DNA of 64,000 nucleotides. It comes from Onchidella celtica. Taxonomy: Eukaryota > Mollusca > Gastropoda > Systellommatophora > Onchidiidae. The notes under the pieces were generated by a model. It had not been told where the DNA came from and searched no databases. It was given only the letters and a program-made list of their open reading frames with translations. The stretch spans positions 63,487,546-63,551,545 of the forward strand of contig OZ007569.1 in the NCBI GenBank assembly GCA_963931925.1, given 5' to 3'. The translations under genes and the position numbers were made by a program. Shown piece after piece: positions 25,601-37,600 of this stretch. Each line of letters starts with the position of its first letter. The first letter of the stretch is position 1.

Positions 25601-28600
25601 CCATTAATATTGGAGTGATTGCTGTTAGGAGACCGTAGTCTAATAACTAAGCCGTTATAGAGAGCATACTGAGTAGTGTTCACTGCTCATCTACAGTTTA
25701 CCCTGTAACATGCCACGGTCCCCTAAACAACAGCCAAGTTGGAAGTTTGTGTCTGACCCAAATTTTCACTTCAAAGCCGTTTTTCTCAAAATCAGCTCTG
25801 TCGACATATTGTGGGTTTTCTCATGCACACTCACTTATTTTAATGAAACGTACTTGATCTTGATCATTGAAATACTCATGTCTGATTTATTTCTTACCAA
25901 GAGTGTCCTTACTGCACTTAACAGTTTTTACAGATTTGACCTGCATGATAGAAATAGGACAGTTTCACTCTTTATGTTTTCATAACATATGTAAGTGTGA
26001 CATAATTAAATAACTGCTTAGGAGCATGTACATTTATACCATTTGCATAAAACTGCATGCTTTACTAATTGACACGGTTGTTTGATTTTTAGCAATACAA
26101 TTCAGTGATTGTAATTTTGCTGAGAATGATTTTATGATTGCTTGTATAGTGGTGTTGAAGAGAAATAAATAAAAGGAGTACATCTGGTCTAATCACTTAT
26201 TTGTGTCAGGTCACTGAAAACAGTGAAGAGGGCACAATGGTAGCAGAGCTATCAGCGATGGACCCAGACAATGCCATTGGCACTGGAAACAGAACTCAGC
26301 AAACATTTACATACACACTTCTAGAGTCTGCTCAAGACAGGTTTTATCTACAAGAGAATAAATTATTGGTCAAGAAATCGTCTCAGAACTGTGGACAAAA
26401 GGTAAAATAGTTTGCTTCCCTTATCTTTGGTTGAGATAGAGAAACATTGTTTCATAAAGTGAACTTCTAGTTTTAATGACAAGTCTTGTAAGAGCTATTA
26501 CATGAGAAATTCTATACATGTACTAACAGTAATGTAGCAGAATGCAACTTAAATTGCAGTTTTTTTTTTAGTTGTTTCTTTTTTTTTGACCAAGCGAACA
26601 AATCTACATGTCATAAGAATAGAATGACATGAACAAGAAATTATCAGTGAAATATTGTATCCTAGAAGCAATCAAACCACCTTAGGATGCCAATATAAGG
26701 TTCTGCAACACCATTTTGAAACAGAATTAATCTCCCTATAGCATACAATGGTGAAGGTGTGGCAAAATAGTCTGTTCATTATTTAACACAAACTCTCCAT
26801 CTACAGACATGCACTCTTGATTATGAAGGACAGAGAGATCTTCTGGTCAAAGTTCGAGTCACTGACAGTGGTCAGCCACCAATGAGCAAAGAGGTATCTG
26901 AGATCATATCTATTCTAGATGCCAATGATCCCCCATATGGCATTCAAGTGAGTTCCAGCCAGATTCGAGAAAACAAAGTGGAAGGATCTGTTGTAGGTAA
27001 GTTCTTGTATTTTTGTGTTGCGTTCAAGCATTGCTTCTATAACTCATTTCAGCCACTCTTTTATTGTGTACAAGAAGAACAAAGGCTAAACACAATCTGT
27101 GGTCATGGAAAGTGCCAAGAAAGAAAGGAAACAATAATAACAAATGACAGATTAGCCTTTTCGCCTTGGTAATAGCAACATATAATTTTCTTGGTTATGA
27201 CTTGTGATGTAGTGATACAAATGGGAATTAAACCTTGTCGTCTTAGTAACAGTAAAGTATGTTATGCCCCACAGTTGTAAACACGATGGGGATTAACATT
27301 GCTTTCTTAGTGATAATGTTGTATTTTCTTGGTTACAGAAAATGGGAGATAAGTCCTGTCATCTTAGTAATAGTGTGGTATTTTCTTGGTTACGTCCCAT
27401 GAGACAAATTTTGTCATCTTAGTAACCGTGTTATATTTGCTCAATTGTGTCCATTGTAAACAAAATGGGAATCACGTTTATCGTTTTAGTGATAATGTAA
27501 TATTTTCTTGGATGTGCACCTCTCACTTTGGCACACATTACTGAAATTAGCTGACCCAGTAGGGTGATAAGTCACTGTGTGACAGGTCAGTTCTGCCTGA
27601 TACCAAATATTGTTAAGAGAGGTGAGGAATGAAATTTCCACTCAAACTTTTTGATTATGCTTGATGAAAATGCTCATTATTGGAAAAGTCTGAAATTTCA
27701 AAAATGGATGTGTCCAGATAATCTATTGTCAAAACTTGAGGCAGCACAGAAAGTTTTCAGAATGCTGGGTTATGTAGTCAAAAATTTTTATGTGCCTACA
27801 AGTCCACCTTTTAACTCCATTGCAGTATACTTTTGATTCACATTTAAATGTAACATCTGTCTATAAATTGTTTATCCCAAAATTCCTGCCTTGTCTGGCA
27901 TGGACTGAACTATAAAGTTAAATGTTTTGACACATAGTTTACATAAGAAGCTCAACATCTAGTATGAAGAAAGTGAGTTTACTTGCTTCTAAGATCAAAC
28001 TGTAGTGATACATAAGACCTGGGACTCCTTCTTTATCAAAATAAACATAATGATGTGAGTTTAATTTTTTGAAGTTCTATGAAGTGATGTCATGGCAACA
28101 TTCTAAATATACTCAAGTATGTAGCAGTCTGATTTCAAGACAGTTTTACAAAGCTGGTAATTCTTTTTTACACATCAAAAATAGTTTTTGCTTGGTCCTC
28201 TCTAAGGTCACAGTTATACTCTTTTAATCATGATAACTCTTTATTCTCTGATCAACCAGGCAGTCTCTCGGCTTCTGACCAAGACAAGGACAGCATGCTG
28301 ACTTTCACACTTCTAAATCACACAAATGAATTTGACCTGCTGAAGGGCATTTATCTTGTTCAGTTGTCAGTGCTGGACTATGAGACCCAGAGAGAGTACT
28401 ATGTCAAGATAGAAGTAAAGGATAATGGAACACCTGTTAAATCTGTGAGTGAAGTTTTTAGGTATGGTTCAGTTTGGCTCATATTACAGCAAATATTGAA
28501 AATGTCAATTGGTACTGAAGACACTTGGTTTAAAATTCAAAGATTAATAATAAATTGGTGATGAAAGTAAATATTTATTAATTAATTTATCTAAAAAAAA

Positions 28601-31600
28601 ATATATTTAAAAAGATGTCAAATAGTACATTGATCTGAAAAGCACGTTTTTTCCCCCCTCCAGTTTATTGATACAATTAAAATTGAAGTGATGAATGTGA
28701 ATGAACCTCCCAAGTACACTGGGCCAGAGTTGTTGCTGGTGGCAGAGAACACAGAAATAGGAACCACTGTTGGAATCATCACAATACTGGATCCTGACAG
28801 GGAAGATTCTGTGGACATTTTGCCGAAAAACTTTCAAGATTCCTTCGTTATTGTTGGAAAAACAATTTCTCAGGTCTGTATTTTGATTTCAGTTACTTTA
28901 TGGGACAAATGAAAATTGTGCAGTATTTAAGCAAATGAACATCAGTATTATGGAGATATAAATGTAACCTTTTTTACTAACTCTTGAGTTCATAAATTTT
29001 AATACAGTATTCTCTCTTGTGTTTAAATCTTGACTTATGAGCAGTTACCATTGTCAATATGAGAAGAAAATGAAACCATCATATGGGCTTCGAACGGATT
29101 GGAGTAGTATGTGTAATAACAGACCTTGTTGCCATCATTTTTTTTTTCAGCTTTAAGTAATGCCATACCTGCTTTGTTGAGCTAACAAGAAGAGAATAAA
29201 AGCTAATGTATTTACAGGTCGATGGAGGAACACTTATCACTGCCAACCTTACAACAGGAATCATAGTGGATTATGAGTTAAAATCAGAATACAACATAGA
29301 ACTATGTGCTGTTGACAAGCAAGGTCTGGAAACTGTTCAGTATATTAAACTACAGGTGGAAGATAAAAATGATCCACCCGAGGTTGGTAATACATTTACA
29401 AAACCCTTGATTTATACTTTTTTTTAGTGCTGGTATCTTGATTATGAAATAAAGTTTTTAAAAAAATGAATGATCACTGTTTTTCTTTGAGGAAAATTAT
29501 GCATTTCAACCAAAATTGCCAACATTGCTCTTTTCCCCCTCTGTTTGTGTATCAGTTTACTTGTTTGTTTAATTGTCTGTTTGTATTATATTGATATCTA
29601 TCTATTTATTTATCTACAATTTTTTTTAAAAATTGCATAAGTGCTTGAATGAATAACTGTCAAAGTTATTCAGTGAGCTAGATGAAGGACATGTTTACTT
29701 GAAAGAATCCTTTACTCTTATGCTGATAAACATATGAATTTTACTGGATGCTGATGAACTCCCTTTTAATAGTGAGCTTAATATTAATCAACATTGACAT
29801 GGCCGTGAAGATATTTTTAGTTGAAAATGCAGTTAGCATACAATTACATGCTTGCAACAAACCTATGATGGTAAATTTTGCAAGTGAGGCTGTTCTTAAG
29901 TGACCACCCAACGACCTTTTTTTTTCCATCTCAGAGATGCCCCTATTTGTGAAATAACTAAATCTTTAAACTGCTGCTTAAAGATGTATTATGGTGATGA
30001 ATTTAATTATTTGCAGCATTGTGTCAGGCCTAAACTCACCAGTGTTGATGATGTTTTCCAAGTGGTAAATGATGTTCAAGATTCACAAATATTTGGTACA
30101 AGACACTTCTGTGTGAGAGAAATTTTATGAAGATAATGTATAATTTACATGCTTCACAGGACATATTACTGGATGGGCTGTCAAGTCCAGTTATCAAAGT
30201 CGATGAAGGCACAGCCGCTTCATTGTCTGTCTTGTCTGCAGCTGATCAAGATAGAGAACAGACACACTCTTTCAGGATTGTTAGCCAACCTAGCTCAAAC
30301 TTCATAATTGCTAACAATGAACTTATGGTGAGATGTGTATTCTCAACATTTCACATGACAAATGAATTGCATGCTATTAGCAACAAAAGAAACAATTAGT
30401 AATAATAAAAAATATATTTATATAATTTGTGCTGTGGAAGAGAAACTATAAAATCATTCAAGGATAAGTAACTGAAGAAACACACAATTTGTTTTCTATT
30501 TTTTTTTCTTGATACCATGAACTGAAACATGGTTTCAGACACACAATAGGTAACACTGAACAGTAAAACAGAGTTGTCATATATAAACATTATTGTGTGT
30601 CAAATTTTCCACTAGCTTGCATGACAAGATATACCTGGATCATTCATTTCAGTTGTCAGAGTCCCTTGATTATGAGACAAACTCCACTGTCAGTCTTACT
30701 CTAGAAGTGTCTGATGATGGAAATCCTTCATACACAATGGAAAAGGTCATTTCCGTTGAAGTGCAGAATGTTAATGAACCGCCTACTGCTTTAGAGCTGA
30801 CCCCTCACCAAGTGAGTCTGAAAAACTTTAATATATTGTAGTCAATGGAATGGAGAAAATATGTCAATGCTATACAGTACTTCATGTGTTAGTACCAAAG
30901 ACATGACTGGAATTGCTTTAAAGTGTCCCATTTTCTCTTCTTATAAAAATTACAGCAAAGTAAGTCTTCTTGCCAATCACATGCAATGTTAATAACCACT
31001 GTCTCGTTAAGTTCTAAACTGGAGATTCAGAACTTGTGGTTTTGTGTCTTAGATGCAATGACTAAGGCCTGGGATGTTGAAGTTTCACAGTGACAGCAGC
31101 AAATGTCTACTTCCTCTGGGATCTCTTAGGTTTTATGAACATGGCACATTGGTCATGTTTGTTTCTGTTGTGTGCTTAAAATTGTCTGCTTTGTATTTCT
31201 GGCCAAAGGAAGTTTGTGGCTGATTCCATGTCCAACCACAGGTGGCAGAAAACAGTGTGGCTGACACAGAAGTAGGAGTTCTGACACCCACAGATCCAGA
31301 CAACACAGAAGGATTTGAGTTCAGTCTTTTAGATGATGCTGGTGGGAAGTTTAAGATTGAAGGAGATAAATTATTGGTAAGTTCATCTTTGAACATATTA
31401 ATGATGAAATCTATAATCTAGTCTGGGACATGGTGGTGTTCTGTTTACATGTCCAAATATGATATACATATTCCACATCTCATTTAAAATGTCTTATTTC
31501 CTCTCCCGCTTGTTGTCTCATACATGAGAATAAATAGTTAGATGGATGTGTCTGCACTCTCACTTTTCACACACAAAAGAGGTAAGTAACTAGGAACTTT

Positions 31601-34600
31601 CTAGTTTGTATGCATCAGGCATTTTGAATATTTCTTTCATTGTTATTGTTGGATGAACTACGAGTGGCTAATGTGGTTACTGCGTGGGTTCAATAGTAAC
31701 TCCCTTAAGGATACACAGGACTAACAAACACAGGGTTCTGCTGGCAATCTTATTTATTCAAAAAAAGCCTAACAAAGGTATCGCGGCCCAAACAAAGCCA
31801 ACAAAAGAAGAGAAACCCAGAAAAGAAGCCCAAAAAAAAGAAGCCCAACCAGCCATAAGCTGGAACAAGAGAAAAAGACAAAAATATGATTAGGATATAA
31901 TGACAACATTAATCAGGCAATCAATGGTGGACATACATAGTAATAGTATTAAGTATTAAATCAAGCAACAACAACATAATATAGAAGTTAAGCAATAACC
32001 AACTGGATATGTATGCATGGAATAAAATAGCGCTAAGGTTAATGAATAACAACTACAAGAGGCTATATCATATACACAAGGAGTTTCCTAGTACACTGGC
32101 AACATAAACTAATGTACTAATCAAAGTATGAAGGACATAACAAATGAAGGGGCAAGAACACAATAGTTTCGCTCCACTGAGCCGGTGTACAACACATCCA
32201 GAGTGGCCATTCCATTTAATAACGCAGTGGCCAACATGGCCCACTGACCGTCCATAACACAGACGCTGCATCCCAATGCAGGCCATCCTCATAGGCCCAC
32301 TCCCATTATTAGTACTAACCCGCCCCAGGGCTATTGTATTGGTTACTTCCCTTCCCAATCGATACTGAAGGGTCATGCCCTTTGACCTTAGCCGCGGAGC
32401 TATGCCGCCAGGCTAACATGTGCATGACACACCACTAGATACATAAAGTAATGTGTACATTCCTTAAAATGAGACTGTCCTTCACACACTTACGAAACTC
32501 ATAGAAGCATAATACATCTGGATAACTATAATACATGCACATGATATATATATATATATGTCGGCGAGACTCATTGCAACATGTGTAGACTCACTGAAAC
32601 ATTGTTCATCCACCGCCGCACATAGAACAGTCCTGGGGCTCACCCATGTGAGGCCCAACTAATATTATACATCTCCAATACATGTAATTAATTACACATC
32701 TTAAACACTAAACACGCAATCACAATCACACTGCTCTCTATAGCATAGTGGTACTGGCAAGGTACACAAATACCCGTAATACAATCAAGCGTATAGTGCC
32801 GCTCGCTGTAACATAAGCCATCCACATCAACATGTCAGGAAATCCTCACTGCCTACCACAACAAGGCAATGCTACACATACACTATATATAGGCACACAA
32901 GCAAATCGTGATAGCTTGGTTAGTGAGCCATCATTATCATCTAGCACCGCAAACGTCAACTTTGACAATAAAGTCACAATATCAAGACACTGTACTGCAA
33001 AGCGCATCCTACACGTCCAATGACAATGGCAATTACCGTTGAGCCGGACTCATAATAGTCTCTGTAGATCAGCATTCTCTACGTGGCATCCAAGAAAAAG
33101 GGGGGGGGGTGCGCAAATTAAAGTCACTTCTAATATAATAGTCTCCAACTTACCCAAAGTTTCTCCGGGTCCTGTGCTACCGCTACATGCCTTATGGGGC
33201 GGGGTGGCGATGGCAAGCGTCGGCTCTGTCTCTGCGTCTATGATGGAGTGTCTTGACCACTCGAACCGCATCTTATTTATTAGCCCGCGCGGACGTCCGA
33301 GAGAGCTATTACGTAGCCCGTGTTGCACAAGTGAAAGGCTCGGACATGGAGTCCAGCCCGACAACATAACCGGTTAGGGTCCTAACACAATCGAATTTAC
33401 AGTACGGTTAAAAGGGTGCACACAAAAGTCAATTAGGTATCCCAGTAAACTGCAGAAATTACTCTAACGACCCCTCCAGCAATAATTGAATAAATTTGAC
33501 CCAGGTTGGATTTATCGGGGATAACATGCGTCTAACTCGTGGTTTACTTTAAATCCGAGATCCTCTCATTAATCATTTCAATAGGACACGTGCATCAAAG
33601 TACAACGAAATTGGTACCATTATAAAGTAGAAACTTGCTGCTACAATTCCAACTGACTACTTATACCAGAAACCCGGTAATAGTTTTAATATAAATTTTC
33701 AAAGTGTCAGGACTAACAACATTCGACAATTTTGTGCGGGATACTTTCGTCCATTAATACGACGTATCTCCATTGATAACAAACGTTATCATGAGTACCT
33801 ATTTTGTACCGATCGGGTATTGTCTACTCTCAAAAATGAATTCGGGTTCCCGTCTTTCTGTCGGTGGATAACAACGAAGGAGCGAGTTGTAAGAAACTTA
33901 AAGCCATGATATAAGAGTTGGAAGCCCGGTGGTCAAAATTTCCAATTGACCAATCAAAATGCGCGCTTTTCACCGTGATGTGAATAACGGGTCCCGCGCT
34001 AGTATTACAAGGGAAATAATCCAATTAATGGTGCTCGGCCAAGTGTCCATAAACTACTATGAGTGGCCGTCCCTCACTCACGCACCAGAGCTACCATGAA
34101 AGCACATTAAAAATAAAAAGTCGTTCATCCTCTCACATTCTCCCCTGCTAAGTCACGTAGTCCCTTACGTGACACATACATCAATTCAAAGGTTTACAAA
34201 AGACCACTGAAGGTATAATCAAACTCTAAGGGGCTATGATACCATCACTTAGGGTAGAACAATTGCAAAATACACACAGTGAACCGAAGTACAACAATGG
34301 TCCATCCTCTTTATAACTACTAACAGGTGGCGTGAACCGGCTAAGTTACTACTGGCATCCTGAAGATGTACACAACAGTCTCAGCTCTGGCTGTAGTAAG
34401 TTACATCATATGGACAAAACAACAGGTCCCAGACCTGCAACGGTGGTCCCAGACCACTATCAGGGTTAACGTAGGATCGAACAGTACAAAAAAAGACAAT
34501 ATGCTATAAGGGCACTAGTGCAATGAAAAAGGTAAGGTCAACATAGGCATAAAAGTAATTGTAATTAAGCTGTGGAGAAAGCCAACATGGGCATACTCTC

Positions 34601-37600
34601 TAACTTAAAATCTTGAGGCGGAGCTCCCTTGGATTCGGTGGTCTATCATCTGGCCTGATGGAAACTCGGCGGGGTCTTGATGGGTGCGCTCCCCTGCTCT
34701 TTCTGCACTCACAGTCAATGTCTAATGTTAATCACTAATAAGAGTCAGAGGTCCAATCTCTGGGGTTGTCTGTGTGGGCGGCTGGACCGTCGCACAGGAG
34801 GTAGGCGCTGGGAAGTTGTCATCCCAGGTTGAGGGTCCGGTCGGGCTGCAGGTGGCTGGCAAGGGTGGTGAGCCGGGAAGTACCAGACATCGGTCGACGC
34901 AGGCAGTGGAGGCGGGTGCTGTGGACGTGTGTTGACCACTGGGGGGTGAAATAACCGCAAGAGGTCTCCGTTGACCGCAGTGGGATCTCCATCTGGGTTT
35001 CTGATGGTAAAGTAACCACCATGAGGCGGGGGAACAGACAGGACGGTGTGCACAGGAACGGGATACAGGTCCTGAATCTTGAGTTGATGTTGGAGGGCGT
35101 TGGTCTTCGTGGCTCCATGGTTCCTATGGGGTGGGGCAGGGGTTGGCTGGCTGGCTGGGCTTCAAACTAAAAATTTCCATGGCTGGGCTTTCTACACTAC
35201 AAACTAACCCTTCTGTGTATCCCACTTCTTGAAACCAGAAAATGTTGGATGAACTACGAGTGGCTAATGTGGTTACTGCGTGGGTTCAATAGTAACTCCC
35301 TTAAGGATACACAGGACTAACAAACACAGGGTTCTGCTGGCAATCTTATTTATTCAAAAAAAGCCTAACAAAGGTATCGCGGCCCAAACAAAGCCAACAA
35401 AAGAAGAGAAACCCAGAAAAGAAGCCCAAAAAAAAGAAGCCCAACCAGCCATAAGCTGGAACAAGAGAAAAAGACAAAAATATGATTAGGATATAATGAC
35501 AACATTAATCAGGCAATCAATGGTGGACATACATAGTAATAGTATTAAGTATTAAATCAAGCAACAACAACATAATATAGAAGTTAAGCAATAACCAACT
35601 GGATATGTATGCATGGAATAAAATAGCGCTAAGGTTAATGAATAACAACTACAAGAGGCTATATCATATACACAAGGAGTTTCCTAGTACACTGGCAACA
35701 TAAACTAATGTACTAATCAAAGTATGAAGGACATAACAAATGAAGGGGCAAGAACACAATAGTTTCGCTCCACTGAGCCGGTGTACAACACATCCAGAGT
35801 GGCCATTCCATTTAATAACGCAGTGGCCAACATGGCCCACTGACCGTCCATAACACAGACGCTGCATCCCAATGCAGGCCATCCTCATAGGCCCACTCCC
35901 ATTATTAGTACTAACCCGCCCCAGGGCTATTGTATTGGTTACTTCCCTTCCCAATCGATACTGAAGGGTCATGCCCTTTGACCTTAGCCGCGGAGCTATG
36001 CCGCCAGGCTAACATGTGCATGACACACCACTAGATACATAAAGTAATGTGTACATTCCTTAAAATGAGACTGTCCTTCACACACTTACGAAACTCATAG
36101 AAGCATAATACATCTGGATAACTATAATACATGCACATGATATATATATATATATGTCGGCGAGACTCATTGCAACATGTGTAGACTCACTGAAACATTG
36201 TTCATCCACCGCCGCACATAGAACAGTCCTGGGGCTCACCCATGTGAGGCCCAACTAATATTATACATCTCCAATACATGTAATTAATTACACATCTTAA
36301 ACACTAAACACGCAATCACAATCACACTGCTCTCTATAGCATAGTGGTACTGGCAAGGTACACAAATACCCGTAATACAATCAAGCGTATAGTGCCGCTC
36401 GCTGTAACATAAGCCATCCACATCAACATGTCAGGAAATCCTCACTGCCTACCACAACAAGGCAATGCTACACATACACTATATATAGGCACACAAGCAA
36501 ATCGTGATAGCTTGGTTAGCGAGCCATCATTATCATCTAGCACCGCAAACGTCAACTTTGACAATAAAGTCACAATATCAAGACACTGTACTGCAAAGCG
36601 CATCCTACACGTCCAATGACAATGGCAATTACCGTTGAGCCGGACTCATAATAGTCTCTGTAGATCAGCATTCTCTACGTGGCATCCAAGAAAAAGGGGG
36701 GGGGGTGCGCAAATTAAAGTCACTTCTAATATAATAGTCTCCAACTTACCCAAAGTTTCTCCGGGTCCTGTGCTACCGCTACATGCCTTATGGGGCGGGG
36801 TGGCGATGGCAAGCGTCGGCTCTGTCTCTGCGTCTATGATGGAGTGTCTTGACCACTCGAACCGCATCTTATTTATTAGCCCGCGCGGACGTCCGAGAGA
36901 GCTATTACGTAGCCCGTGTTGCACAAGTGAAAGGCTCGGACATGGAGTCCAGCCCGACAACATAACCGGTTAGGGTCCTAACACAATCGAATTTACAGTA
37001 CGGTTAAAAGGGTGCACACAAAAGTCAATTAGGTATCCCAGTAAACTGCAGAAATTACTCTAACGACCCCTCCAGCAATAATTGAATAAATTTGACCCAG
37101 GTTGGATTTATCGGGGATAACATGCGTCTAACTCGTGGTTTACTTTAAATCCGAGATCCTCTCATTAATCATTTCAATAGGACACGTGCATCAAAGTACA
37201 ACGAAATTGGTACCATTATAAAGTAGAAACTTGCTGCTACAATTCCAACTGACTACTTATACCAGAAACCCGGTAATAGTTTTAATATAAATTTTCAAAG
37301 TGTCAGGACTAACAACATTCGACAATTTTGTGCGGGATACTTTCGTCCATTAATACGACGTATCTCCATTGATAACAAACGTTATCATGAGTACCTATTT
37401 TGTACCGATCGGGTATTGTCTACTCTCAAAAATGAATTCGGGTTCCCGTCTTTCTGTCGGTGGATAACAACGAAGGAGCGAGTTGTAAGAAACTTAAAGC
37501 CATGATATAAGAGTTGGAAGCCCGGTGGTCAAAATTTCCAATTGACCAATCAAAATGCGCGCTTTTCACCGTGATGTGAATAACGGGTCCCGCGCTAGTA

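Noticed and set aside
29383..29390. Alternative donor GTTG|GTAATA for exon 25
   Set aside because: It would shift the frame into exon 26; the donor at 29383 keeps phase 0.
31684..33023. Frames in the LTR block (31684-31893, 32068-32376, 32832-33023) as genes captured by the element
   Set aside because: All are short, without domains, and lie within or across the GT-AG borders; the block behaves as an intron.
31860..33153. The 1294-bp LTR block as a transposon inserted into the LTR
   Set aside because: No inverted ends and no target duplication; borders are consensus splice sites in element orientation and both LTRs carry it at the same base. Kept as the alternative to test.
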